This document shows, piece after piece, positions 26,285 to 34,942 of a stretch of 48,920 bases of DNA. Position numbers and translations under genes: made by a program. The stretch lies in contig CAYJLF010000029.1 of assembly GCA_964371055.1 (NCBI GenBank), positions 1 through 48,920 on the forward strand, written 5' to 3'. Within the stretch, counting starts at the first letter, position 1. Every line of letters begins with the position of its first letter. The DNA is from CAYJLF01 sp964371055 (GTDB lineage: Bacteria; Eisenbacteria; RBG-16-71-46; CAIMUX01). The notes beneath the pieces are model-generated. The model was not told the DNA's origin. It did no database searches and saw nothing but the letters and a program-made list of their open reading frames with translations.

Positions 26285-27253
26285 TTACTCCCTCGGAATC
26301 ACCTTCACCCGTCCGTTCTCCATCACGACCTCGGCGTCGACACCCTGCTCGAGGAGTTGCTGCCGGGCCTGCTCGAGCAGCTCCTCGTCGGTCATCCCTT
26401 CGGTCCGCTGGAGGCGCAGCTCGACCCGACGCTCGTTCACATCGTTCGGATCAGGGGTGTGGCCGTCGACGCTGATCTGGAACTCCGTTTCCTCCGGCTC
26501 CGGCGGGTCGTCTGGACCCCGCTCCTTGGTCACCCTGATGCCGATCTGGCGGCGGTCGCCGTCGGTTGTGACCTCGACCTCGGCATCGGGGACCCCCGCC
26601 GCGGCCATCTGCTGGCGGATCTCCTCGGCGATCTCGGCATCGGACTTCCCTTCGCTCTGGATGTTGATCGTGATCACCTGCGCGGCGGCGGCGTAGACGG
26701 TTCCTTTCACCGTCTCGACGCGCGGCTTGACCTCGGCGCGAGCCTCGAGACCGCGCTCCGCCAGGCCGCGCGCGTAGGCGGTCGCGATGCGCGCGACCTG
26801 CTTCCAGCCCTGATCGTCGAGTTGGAAGGAGATCGTCGCGGTCCGGTCGCCGGCCTCGACCCGCATGGGACCCGGATGCAGGATCCCGCGCAGTTCGGTC
26901 GCGATACGCTGGAGTTCAGGTGATCCCAGCTCCTCTCCCGAGACGGCGAGCGTCACCTGGCTTCCGGTCAGGCGCTGGTAGGAGATGGGGATAAACAGGA
27001 GCCCGATCGCGACCACGGCGGCGGCAAGGCCGGTCGCGGTCCAGGGGCGGGCGCGGAGTTGGCGCAATGCACTCATGATCATTCCTCCCGGGGTTGCGGG
27101 CACGGCCTGGGCCGGCGCGCGGTTCAGACTGGAGAGCGGCGGCAGGTCGCGGACGCTGACGGAGCGAAGTGCGGCGAGATCACCCCGGAGGGCCTGATCG
27201 ACCTCCTCCGAACCGGTGTTGCCATGCCCTGCGTCGCGACGGGGATCGCTCAT
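26285..27253 (-). CDS. Single-pass membrane protein, likely ECF anti-sigma partner
   Basis: The protein has 322 residues. A soluble N-terminus of about 68 residues (VDQALRGDLAALRSVSVRDLPPL) precedes one membrane helix (ATGLAAAVVAIGLLFIPI). Outside are repeated alpha/beta units (VTLAVSGEEL, ITINIQSEGKSDAEIAEEIRQQM, VELRLQRTEGMTDEELLEQARQQL) with a periodic pattern. The ATG overlaps the stop of the sigma factor gene. Genes in this position and with this topology are usually anti-sigma factors, but no zinc HxxxCxxC motif is present. The repeated ~60-residue extracytoplasmic units are unusual. Confidence 0.7.
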   Translation of the reverse strand: MSDPRRDAGHGNTGSEEVDQALRGDLAALRSVSVRDLPPLSSLNRAPAQAVPATPGGMIMSALRQLRARPWTATGLAAAVVAIGLLFIPISYQRLTGSQVTLAVSGEELGSPELQRIATELRGILHPGPMRVEAGDRTATISFQLDDQGWKQVARIATAYARGLAERGLEARAEVKPRVETVKGTVYAAAAQVITINIQSEGKSDAEIAEEIRQQMAAAGVPDAEVEVTTDGDRRQIGIRVTKERGPDDPPEPEETEFQISVDGHTPDPNDVNERRVELRLQRTEGMTDEELLEQARQQLLEQGVDAEVVMENGRVKVIPRE

Positions 27254-27846
27254 GACGTCCCTCCTTGCCTCAGTGGGTGTTCAGGAGCGGCCGCGGGATC
27301 CGGCGCCCGCTCGTGCGCCTCGAGCACCTTCTCGTAGTGACGGTGGAGACGGGCGCGGCCGCGTTGCAGCCTCGACTTGACCGCCGGCACCGTGACCTTT
27401 TGCAGGGCCGCGATCTCCTCGATCGAGAAACCCTCGATCTCGAAGAGGACGACGGCCTCGCGTTGGACCGCGGGCAGGAGAGCGAGCGCCCGGGACACTC
27501 GTTCCGCCCGCCACCGTTCGTCGTCGATGCCGCCCACCGGATCCGGTCGATCGAGTTCCAGTCCCGGCCCTTGGTCGAGCGGAAGGAACCGCCGCCAGAA
27601 GTCCCGGCGAGCCCGGCTTCGGTGCACCGACAGAAGAACGGCGTAGATCCAACCGGAGAATCGAGACGCATCACGCAGGTCGTCGATCCGATGGAAGCCG
27701 CGGAGCACCGTCTCCTGGAAGAGGTCGTCGCCGTCGTTGGCCGTGCGGGCCAGCCGTCGCGCCGTGGCGCGGAGCCGGTCGTGGTGCGGCGACAAGAGCT
27801 GCATCAGCCTTGACCAGCGAGCTTCCTGTTCCTGTGACTGGGACAC
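27250..27846 (-). CDS. ECF RNA polymerase sigma factor
   Basis: The protein has 198 residues from GTG 27846; ATG 27804 is an alternative. Region 2 is clear: LRATARRLARTANDGDDLFQETVLRGF and FSGWIYAVLLSVHRSRARR. Region 4 is ALALLPAVQREAVVLFEIEGFSIEEIAALQ followed by VPAVKSRLQRGRARL, the typical helix-turn-helix. It directs polymerase to stress or envelope promoters in this family. It is coupled by a 4-base overlap to the membrane protein that probably controls it. Confidence 0.9.
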   Translation of the reverse strand: MSQSQEQEARWSRLMQLLSPHHDRLRATARRLARTANDGDDLFQETVLRGFHRIDDLRDASRFSGWIYAVLLSVHRSRARRDFWRRFLPLDQGPGLELDRPDPVGGIDDERWRAERVSRALALLPAVQREAVVLFEIEGFSIEEIAALQKVTVPAVKSRLQRGRARLHRHYEKVLEAHERAPDPAAAPEHPLRQGGTS

Positions 27847-28125
27847 TCCGTGCTTTCCCGGTTTCGACCGGCCCCGTCGGGCCGTCCCGCGTACCGGCCC
27901 GATCGCCCGGCCGGTTCGCGAGGCCGGCGGGCGCCCGCCCCGGAGGGGGCGGGACTCTTCGTGGATCCAATGGTAACGATGCCGGCAGGGGCCGGGAAAG
28001 ATGCAGGGAGTGGCGCGATAATTGGGGGTCTTGGGTAGTTAACCAGCTTGTTTTCAGTCGATTGCGCGATTTTGGGTCGATTTCCCGGCTCGATTCCGCG
28101 GGGGTCGCCGGATCGGCGGGGTCGG
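27847..28125. other. Intergenic region upstream of the ECF sigma gene
   Basis: This 279-bp gap holds the promoter of the minus-strand sigma gene, which I cannot place. A GC hairpin (CCCGCCCC/GGGGCGGG, 27934-27953) lies in the likely leader. Four CGATT copies occur at 28059, 28067, 28078 and 28091 in an A/T-richer segment. They could bind a protein, but the spacing is irregular. Confidence 0.3.
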
Positions 28126-29844
28126 CTATCGGTCATCCCCAATCTTCGCACCACAACCCAGGGTCACCACCGCGGCACGGAGCTTCCGGTGGCCGTCGAA
28201 CAACCGCACGAAATCCCCCTCCCGCCGCCCCCCCTTGGCCCGGATCACCTCCACCAGAGAACGCTTCTGCGCGGGTGACCACCGCTCGATCCCCGGCAGC
28301 AGCAGCACGAGAGGAGCCCAGCGTTCCCAGGCCAGGCGTTCTCCCCGGCTGAAGCGGATCAGCGATCGCACGCCCAGCAGGCGTGAGGCCTCGCCGGAGC
28401 AGACCTTGGCCGCCCGCGCACGGTCGGAACCGAAGCGCTCCGCCAGGTAGCGGGTCACGCTGAGCCCGACGCTGGACGGCTGGAAGAGACCGATCACGTC
28501 GTCTCGCGGCGCCCCGAGGTGATAGTAAAGATTCTCCTCCGCGAGAAGCTTCAACGCCCCGATCGGCGAGCGATAGCCGGCTTCGCGCTTCATCTTCCTC
28601 AACTCAGCCTTCATCCGCGCGGTCGTTTCGGGATCGCGAGGCCTGAAGCCGAGCTTCTGGTAGAACCACCATGCTCCGGAGCGCAGTCCCTCATCGTTCT
28701 CGTGGCCGAGTTGGTAGGGGTAGATCGTGAAGGAGTCCACGCCGAAGAGGTGCCGGGTCACGGCCAGGACCCAGCCGTAGACGACGCCCGATTCGCCCCC
28801 GCGGTAGGTCTCGAAGACGTTGTAGGCGATCTCCGAGGAGCGGTAGAGAGCGCTGACGAGCACATACCCGATCGGGACGCCGTTGTGCAGGGTCAAGTAG
28901 CCATAGACCGCCTCGAGCATCAGCCGGCGCTCCGGCACGAGGCCGATGACTGCGAACTGCAGGCCGCCGCCGCAATCGACCAGTCGCACGTCCCGCGCGT
29001 CCCCGTGGGCGAAGGCGTCGAGATCGCGGGCGCGGGTCACCATCGCCTCGCGCGCGAGGGCGATGAGGGCGCGGCCCTCGATCGGGGAGACCTCGCGCAC
29101 GGCCAGGGGTGCCCGCAGCACGGCATCCGGCAGGGCCGGTCGCCGGCGGTCGAGCGGGGTGGTCTGCCAGGTCACCGGCAGGGAGGCGTGCCGCGCCCGG
29201 GTGCGGGAGGGAGTGAGCGGTCCGGGGGAGAGGACGAGCGGAAGCGCCAGCTCCTGGTAGATGGTCTCGCGCGTCACCTCGTCGAGCGGCAGGGCGCCGA
29301 AGGAGCGGATGACGAAGGCCGCATCGGTCTCGTCGTCGCGCTTCATGCGCTCGATCCACTCCCGCGCCGAGAACGGCGCCTCGTCCAATCCCGGCGTTTC
29401 CGCGTAGTGCGCGAAGAGGTGGAGCCGTCCGAGGAGCAGTTCATCCTGCTCGAACGCCGCCCAGTCGATCGAGAGGTTCGCGGGGAACCGCTCCGCCAGC
29501 CAGCGCGCGGTGCTCCAGAAGAACGGGTAACGGATCTCGGTCCCGGCGAGGCCGGAGTCGGCCAACGCGGTGCGGTGTCGTCGCAGGTCCGGCCGGCGGT
29601 CGAAGGCGTTCAGGATCCGCTCGACCTGCGCCAGCACCTCTGCGTTGTCGGGATAGGCGCGGATCCGGCAGAGCGTCTCGTGCAGATTGAGGAGGTCGCG
29701 CGCGCGAGGCAACCGCGCGGCCTCGAGCGCGCGGAGCGACTCGAGTTTGGCGGAGGCTGCCTCGCGCGACCCGAACTGCCCGGCCAGATTCCCGAGCCGC
29801 CGCGCGAGGGCGGCCGGTGATGGTCTCTGCCGGGCTCCTGTCAT
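28126..29844 (-). CDS. Unknown protein with GNAT-like core
   Basis: This 572-residue soluble protein has a helical N-terminal half (RARDLLNLHETLCRIRAYPDN, HLFAHYAETPGL). At about 250-420 it carries a pattern resembling a GNAT acyltransferase: IGYVLVSALYRSSEIAYNVFETYRGG, then YGWVLAV, and WWFYQKLGFRPRDP, which looks like the final GNAT helix and strand. The C-terminal 130 residues are helical. It lies five bases upstream of mscL on the same strand. I do not know the family; a modified acyltransferase is the best inference. Confidence 0.65.
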   Translation of the reverse strand: MTGARQRPSPAALARRLGNLAGQFGSREAASAKLESLRALEAARLPRARDLLNLHETLCRIRAYPDNAEVLAQVERILNAFDRRPDLRRHRTALADSGLAGTEIRYPFFWSTARWLAERFPANLSIDWAAFEQDELLLGRLHLFAHYAETPGLDEAPFSAREWIERMKRDDETDAAFVIRSFGALPLDEVTRETIYQELALPLVLSPGPLTPSRTRARHASLPVTWQTTPLDRRRPALPDAVLRAPLAVREVSPIEGRALIALAREAMVTRARDLDAFAHGDARDVRLVDCGGGLQFAVIGLVPERRLMLEAVYGYLTLHNGVPIGYVLVSALYRSSEIAYNVFETYRGGESGVVYGWVLAVTRHLFGVDSFTIYPYQLGHENDEGLRSGAWWFYQKLGFRPRDPETTARMKAELRKMKREAGYRSPIGALKLLAEENLYYHLGAPRDDVIGLFQPSSVGLSVTRYLAERFGSDRARAAKVCSGEASRLLGVRSLIRFSRGERLAWERWAPLVLLLPGIERWSPAQKRSLVEVIRAKGGRREGDFVRLFDGHRKLRAAVVTLGCGAKIGDDR

Positions 29845-29849
29845 CGTGA

Positions 29850-30266
29850 CTAGCGGCTCTTCAGAAGGTCACGGATCTCGGTCAGCAGCTTGACGTCGGC
29901 CGGCGGTTCGGGCGGCGGGGCCGGCGCCTCTTCCTTCTTGCGCTGCAGGGAGTTGAAGCCCTTGACGATCATGAAGATGATCCAGGCGATGATGAGGAAG
30001 TCGATCAGCGCGTTGATGAAAAGGCCGTAGGTCAGGATCGGGGCTCCAGCGGCCTTGGCCGCCTCCACCGTGTCGTACCGCTCTCCATTGAGCGCGAGGA
30101 ACAGGTTGGCGAAACTGACCTTGCCGAGAACCAACCCGATCACCGGCATGATCAGGTCGTTGACCGCCGAGGTGACGATCTTCCCGAAGGCTCCTCCGAT
30201 GATCACCGCCACCGCGAGGTCGAGGACATTCCCCCTCTGGATGAACGCCCGGAACTCCTTGAACAT
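29850..30266 (-). CDS. mscL: Large-conductance mechanosensitive channel MscL
   Basis: The protein has 138 residues from ATG 30266 (GAGAGGAGGAAGAG upstream); the longer open frame is not needed. It shows the MscL signature: FKEFRAFIQRGNVLDLAVAVIIGGAFGKIVTSAVNDLIMPVIG (split here as the S1 helix and TM1). The TM2 segment is YGLFINALIDFLIIAWIIFMIVKGFN. The C-terminal helix is VKLLTEIRDLLKS after a Pro-rich linker. It forms a pentameric inner-membrane pore that opens under hypo-osmotic stress. Length and motif order are normal. Confidence 0.97.
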   Translation of the reverse strand: MFKEFRAFIQRGNVLDLAVAVIIGGAFGKIVTSAVNDLIMPVIGLVLGKVSFANLFLALNGERYDTVEAAKAAGAPILTYGLFINALIDFLIIAWIIFMIVKGFNSLQRKKEEAPAPPPEPPADVKLLTEIRDLLKSR

Positions 30267-30574
30267 CTCTTCCTCCTCTCCCCGGGCGGCATCTCGGTCC
30301 CTGGAGACGATCCCGGGTTCTCGGTTTCCTCCCGAGCGCGCCGCACGCGAGGTGCGGGTCGCGGCCCAGCTCCGGAGCGATCGGAGAATACCTCCCCGGT
30401 CCGCGCCGCGAAAGCACCGTGAGGCGTGGTGGACCTGTTCCCGGGGGAACAGGGGAGCGCCCGATGCGAGGATCGTAGTCGTGCCAGCCGGCACTTGCCT
30501 GAAGGAGCGGGATCGGTGAAGCTGGCCGGTTCACTTCCGACCTGGCTCGGACCTACGGAAAGGCGGCCGCGCCT
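30267..30574. promoter_or_regulatory. Divergent region between mscL and the kinase gene
   Basis: This 308-bp region must hold both promoters; I cannot assign -35/-10 boxes. It contains a 20-bp inverted repeat at 30434-30453, with arms CCTGTTCCC and GGGAACAGG around GG, and a smaller GTGCC/GGCAC repeat at 30481-30494. The larger palindrome is a candidate operator nearer the kinase start. Confidence 0.4.
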
Positions 30575-33500
30575 ATGAACCGGGAATCTGACACCGGCCC
30601 GGCCAACATCGGCACCTTTGAGATCCTCGGCGAGTTGGGCCGGGGCGGCATGGGCGTGGTCTATCGCGCCCTCGATCCGCGTCTCGACCGTGAAGTCGCG
30701 CTCAAGGTCCTGCCCCCGGAGATCGCATCCGATCCGGATCGATTGCAGCGTCTGCGGCGCGAGGCTCGCCTGCTGGCCTCGCTCAACCACCCCAACATCG
30801 GGGCGATCTACAGCCTGGAGGAGGCGACGGACGGCAGTTTTGTCCTCGTCCTGGAGTTGATCGAGGGAGTGAGCCTGCGCGAGCGACTCGAGGCGGGTCC
30901 GTGCCCGACCGGGGAGGCGACGCGGTTGGCGGAGCAGATCGCGGGTGCCCTCGAGGCCGCGCACAACCGGGGTGTCATCCACCGGGACCTCAAGCCCGAC
31001 AACATCCGGCTCACGCCGGAGGGGACGGTGAAGGTCCTCGACTTCGGACTGGCGTTCAACGAGAACGCGAGAGCTCCGGGGATCCTCGGCGGCAAGGCGT
31101 CCCCAGTCGGCCCGGTTCTCGAGGCCGGGGCGGCGGATCCGGGGTTTCCGGCCACCGGCGCGAGCGGCGAGGACGCGACCCAGGTGACCGCGGGTCCATC
31201 CGGGATGATCGAGGGGACGCCCGGCTACATGAGTCCCGAACAGGCGCGCGGCGCGGACCAGGACCGGCGCACGGACCTCTTCTCGTTCGGCTGCATTCTC
31301 TTCGAGTGCCTCGCCGGCCGTGCCGCCTTCGGCGGATCGACCTGGATGGAGCGCATCGCGACGACGCTGTCCGTCGAGCCCGACTGGGACGCGCTCCCTG
31401 CATCGACCCCGCCGCCGGTGCGCGAGATGGTGCGCCTCTGCCTGCGCAAGGACCCCGCGGAGCGCCTCTCGTCGATGACGGAGGTGCGCCGGATCCTGGA
31501 AGCCGGCGTGGACGAGCGGACCGTCGTGTTTTCTCCAGGCAGTCCAGGGTCTGCCGGCTCCGCTCCGCCAGGGAATCTCCCGCGTCAGCTCAATCGTTTC
31601 GTCGGGCGGGAGCGGGAGATCACCGAGGTGATGCAGTGGATGGCAAAGGTCTCCCTCCTGACGTTGACCGGAGTCGGAGGCGGCGGGAAGACGCGCCTCG
31701 CCCTGCGTGTCGCCGAGGAGTTCGAAGCCGCCTTCCCGGACGGTCGCTGGCTGGCGGAACTGGGACCGCTTTCCGATCCGGAGCAGGTGGCGGTGACGGT
31801 GGCCCGCGTACTTGGTCTGCGGGAGGAGCCGGGCCGGTCCTTGCCCGATCTGATCGCAGCGGGAGTCGGCCAGCGCTCGGTTCTGGTGATCCTCGACAAC
31901 TGCGAACACCTGCTGGATGCGGCCGGCCGGCTGGCCGAGCATCTCCTGCAGGCCTGTCCCCGGCTGAAGATCCTTGTGACCTCCCGCGAACCGCTCGGGA
32001 TTGGCGGCGAGACGGTCTGGCGGGTTCCCTCTCTGGCGACGACACCGACCGGGGAGGGGTCTGTGGGGGAGGCCGCCGAGCTCTTCTTCGATCGCGCCCG
32101 CTCCGTCGTTCCGGCGTTCCGCCTGGAGGGGGGAACGATCGCCATCGTGCAGAAGATCTGCGCCCGCCTCGACGGGATTCCGTTGGCGATCGAACTGGCG
32201 GCGTCGCGCGTGCGCCTCCTTTCGGTTGAGCAGATCCTGGCCAAGCTGGACGATCGCTTCCGTCTTCTCACCGGCGGCAGCCGGACCGCGCTGGAGCGAC
32301 ACCAGACCCTGCGCGCGACCGTCGACTGGAGCTACGGGCTCCTCTCCGCGGAGGAAAAGCGTCTGCTGCGCCATCTGTCGGTCTTCGCCGGCGGGTGGAC
32401 GCTGGAGGGGGCGACGGCCGTTTCCGGAGCCGAGGCGGACGAGTTCGAGGTGCTCGACTCCCTGGCGCATCTTGTCGACAAGTCGCTCGCCGCGATGGAG
32501 GAGTCCAGGGGCGCCGTGCGCTACCGGACGCTTGAGACAGTCCGGCAGTTCGCACGCGAGGAACTCGATCGCTCGAACGAAGGGGGCGGCTCCCGGGATC
32601 GACATCTGCGCTTCTTCCTCAGGCTGGCAGAGGATGGGGAAGCGGGCCTGAAGGGCCGCGATCAGAAGGAGTGGCTGGAGCGGCTGGAAGTGGAGCACGA
32701 GAACATGCTCTCGGCGCTGCGCTGGGCTCCTTCCTGCGCCGATGGAACCGAGACGGCGCTGCGATTGGCCGCCGCGCTGACGAGCTTCTGGCTGGCTCGC
32801 GGCCACTTCGTCCTGGGGCGGGCGGCCGTCGCGGACGTGCTGGCCCTGCCGGCGGTGATGCCGCGCGATCGGACGATCGCGGTCGATGGGGGAGAGACGG
32901 AGCCTCTTCGCCCGGAACTGGTCGCTCATCCGCTTCTGAGTGCCCGCGTGCTGACCGCGGCGGGCACGCTCGCGCTCGGACAGGGCGAGTGGCCGGTCGC
33001 CCGGCGTTACTTCGAGGATGCGCTCGACCTCTGGAGAGGCCTGCGGGATCTGGCCGGGATCTCTCGGGCGTCGAACCTCCTCGGTGTCGTGCTGCTCCGT
33101 CTCGGTGAGGTCGCGGCCGCGCGACGGAGCATGGAGGAGAGTCTCGAACTGGCGAGAGCCCTGGGCGAGCGCTCGATGCTCCCCTCGGTGTTGAACAACC
33201 TCGGATCGCTCGCGATGAACCGGCAGGACAACGAAGCAGCCTACCGCCACTTCGAGGAAGCGGCCCTGATCCTGCGCGAACTTGGGAACCGACTGCATCT
33301 CGCGGTGGCGCTCGGCAACCAGGGGCACGTCGCCCAGAAGCTGGGAGACACCGCGGCCGCGGATCGGTGCTACGGCGAGAGCCTCGCGTTGCATCAGGAA
33401 CTGGGCAACCGCCCCGGAGCGGCCGGAACGCTGACGCTGCTCGGTCAGTCGGCGTGGACACGAGGTGATCATGCCGAGGCGCGGCGGCGCTGGACCGAGG

Positions 33501-34051
33501 CTTTGACCTGCTATCGCGACATCGGAAGTCGGAGGGGAGAAGCCGATATCCTGAACAACCTCGGCCTGCTGGCGATCGACGAAGAGGACCTGGCCGCCGC
33601 CGGCCCGCTGTTCGAGGAGAGCCTGGCGATCCAGCGCGAACTGGGTAGCCTGCCCCGGGAAGCCCTGGTGCTGGCCAATCTCGGGCTGGTCCGGCACCGG
33701 GAGGGACGGCGGCTGGAGGCGGCCGGGTGCTACCGCCGCAGCCTGGAGATCCGCTCCAACGCCCAGGAGTTCGCCGAGGCGATCGGGCTCATCGAAGGGT
33801 CCGCGGCCCTGGCGGCGGAAACCGGCCGCTTCGTCGAGGCGGCCCGCCTGACCGGAGCGGCGCGGCAGATGCGGTCGGCCTTCTCCCGTTCGACGCCGGA
33901 GCGCGAGTCGCGTCGGCTCGAGGAGATCCGCGCGAGGATCCGGGAAGTCCTGGGTGAGGGACCCTACGCAGCCGCGGAGGCGGATGGCGAACGGATGACG
34001 CCGGCGGAGGCGATTCGGGCGGCAATAGACGGTCTCGGATCGATTTCTTGA
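30575..34051 (+). CDS. Ser/Thr protein kinase fused to ATPase and TPR array
   Basis: The protein has 1158 residues. Residues about 10-320 are a eukaryotic-like kinase: GRGGMGVVYRA loop, VALKVLP lysine, H136-R-D-L-K-P-D-N, DFGLAF, GTPGYMSPEQARG. Residues about 335-700 are a COG3903-type STAND-like ATPase: P-loop GVGGGGKTR at 366, then ILDNCEHLLD, VTSREPL and GIPLAIELAASRVR. Residues about 780-1110 are TPRs (for example AAYRHFEEAALILRELGN, DRCYGESLALHQELGN). There is no membrane segment, so it is cytoplasmic. It probably senses a signal through the TPR/ATPase part and phosphorylates unknown targets. All catalytic residues appear present. Confidence 0.93.
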   Translation: MNRESDTGPANIGTFEILGELGRGGMGVVYRALDPRLDREVALKVLPPEIASDPDRLQRLRREARLLASLNHPNIGAIYSLEEATDGSFVLVLELIEGVSLRERLEAGPCPTGEATRLAEQIAGALEAAHNRGVIHRDLKPDNIRLTPEGTVKVLDFGLAFNENARAPGILGGKASPVGPVLEAGAADPGFPATGASGEDATQVTAGPSGMIEGTPGYMSPEQARGADQDRRTDLFSFGCILFECLAGRAAFGGSTWMERIATTLSVEPDWDALPASTPPPVREMVRLCLRKDPAERLSSMTEVRRILEAGVDERTVVFSPGSPGSAGSAPPGNLPRQLNRFVGREREITEVMQWMAKVSLLTLTGVGGGGKTRLALRVAEEFEAAFPDGRWLAELGPLSDPEQVAVTVARVLGLREEPGRSLPDLIAAGVGQRSVLVILDNCEHLLDAAGRLAEHLLQACPRLKILVTSREPLGIGGETVWRVPSLATTPTGEGSVGEAAELFFDRARSVVPAFRLEGGTIAIVQKICARLDGIPLAIELAASRVRLLSVEQILAKLDDRFRLLTGGSRTALERHQTLRATVDWSYGLLSAEEKRLLRHLSVFAGGWTLEGATAVSGAEADEFEVLDSLAHLVDKSLAAMEESRGAVRYRTLETVRQFAREELDRSNEGGGSRDRHLRFFLRLAEDGEAGLKGRDQKEWLERLEVEHENMLSALRWAPSCADGTETALRLAAALTSFWLARGHFVLGRAAVADVLALPAVMPRDRTIAVDGGETEPLRPELVAHPLLSARVLTAAGTLALGQGEWPVARRYFEDALDLWRGLRDLAGISRASNLLGVVLLRLGEVAAARRSMEESLELARALGERSMLPSVLNNLGSLAMNRQDNEAAYRHFEEAALILRELGNRLHLAVALGNQGHVAQKLGDTAAADRCYGESLALHQELGNRPGAAGTLTLLGQSAWTRGDHAEARRRWTEALTCYRDIGSRRGEADILNNLGLLAIDEEDLAAAGPLFEESLAIQRELGSLPREALVLANLGLVRHREGRRLEAAGCYRRSLEIRSNAQEFAEAIGLIEGSAALAAETGRFVEAARLTGAARQMRSAFSRSTPERESRRLEEIRARIREVLGEGPYAAAEADGERMTPAEAIRAAIDGLGSIS

Positions 34052-34175
34052 TCATCCGCGTCTCAGGAACGCAAGAGACCCGGAGGGTTGGAATAGGGCC
34101 CTCGCGAACTGTATAATGCGTAAGGATCTCAACGGCCCCGCCCCAGACCCTCAACTGACCACGGAGAGTGCAGCC

Positions 34176-34934
34176 ATGCGAACTTTCATCGGGGTTCTGT
34201 GCCTGGTCGCAGGACTCGCCACCATCGCCCAGGCGGCCGAACGGCTCCCGCGGGAGAAGTCCCGCCAGGGGGGCGAGGTCATCGCCGATGCGGTGGCGAT
34301 TCTCCAGCTCAACTTCCAGGACAATGGTGACACGTCCCTCTTGGCGGACGACTACGACGAGGCTTGTCCGGACAGCTCCTACTCCCCGGATGCGGTCTAC
34401 AGCTATACCAATACCTCAGGGGCGGAACGCGTGCTCCGCATTGATCTCGAGGGGTCGTTCTTCGACACCAAGCTCTACATCTACGGCCAGGCGGCCCGCG
34501 GGTACGTCCTCCTGGAGTGCAATGACGACCGGGCCGAGAAGGCCGATTGCGGTGGCGGCACCTCGCTGGTCGAGGATCTTCCGGTCCCGGACGGCGAGAC
34601 GATCTTCATCGTGGTCGACGGATCGCACAACGCGGGCGGGGAGTACTCGATCCGGGTCACCGACCCTTACGCCGGAGCCTGCTGTCTCTCGAGCGGCGTC
34701 TGTCAGTTCCTGAACGAAGCCGCCTGTGCGGTCGCGGATGGCTCTTTCCATGGCGCGGGCACCGCGTGTGAGCCGAATCCATGTCCGCCCCCGGTCGGTG
34801 CCTGCTGCTTCCGCAACGCGGTCTGCCGCGTGCTGCCGGCCACGCAGTGCGTGTCGTTGCGAGGGACGTTCATCGGCCCGGGGATCGACTGCGACCCGAA
34901 TCCGTGTCCGCCGCCCGGGCCGCTCGTGAAGTAA
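34176..34934 (+). CDS. Secreted protein with Cys-rich GACC repeats
   Basis: The protein has 252 residues from ATG 34176, with GGAGAG upstream and a clean signal peptide (MRTFIGVLCLVAGLATIAQA). A beta-rich domain like bacterial pre-peptidase C-terminal domains follows (LRIDLEGSFFDTKLYIYG, TIFIVVDGSHNAGGEYSIRV). Two Cys-rich units close the protein: GACCLSSGVCQFLNEAACAV and GACCFRNAVCRVLPATQCVS, each ending C-PNPCPPP. Such repeats are frequent in exported proteins of planctomycete- and Eisenbacteria-like genomes. Its function is unknown. Its stop faces the PAS sensor gene end-on, eight bases apart. Confidence 0.75.
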   Translation: MRTFIGVLCLVAGLATIAQAAERLPREKSRQGGEVIADAVAILQLNFQDNGDTSLLADDYDEACPDSSYSPDAVYSYTNTSGAERVLRIDLEGSFFDTKLYIYGQAARGYVLLECNDDRAEKADCGGGTSLVEDLPVPDGETIFIVVDGSHNAGGEYSIRVTDPYAGACCLSSGVCQFLNEAACAVADGSFHGAGTACEPNPCPPPVGACCFRNAVCRVLPATQCVSLRGTFIGPGIDCDPNPCPPPGPLVK

Positions 34935-34942
34935 GGGGGTAA

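Noticed and set aside
27934..27953. Strong GC hairpin as a terminator
   Set aside because: It lies upstream of, not after, the sigma gene and has no T-run.
30434..30453. LexA/SOS box
   Set aside because: The arms read TGTTC...GAACA, whereas GAAC-N4-GTTC boxes have the opposite orientation, and neighbours are not DNA-repair genes.
30203..33697. Very long open frame on the minus strand
   Set aside because: It lies opposite the kinase-ATPase-TPR gene, which has clear motifs throughout; its translation is Arg/Gly/Gln-rich without motifs, an effect of high GC.
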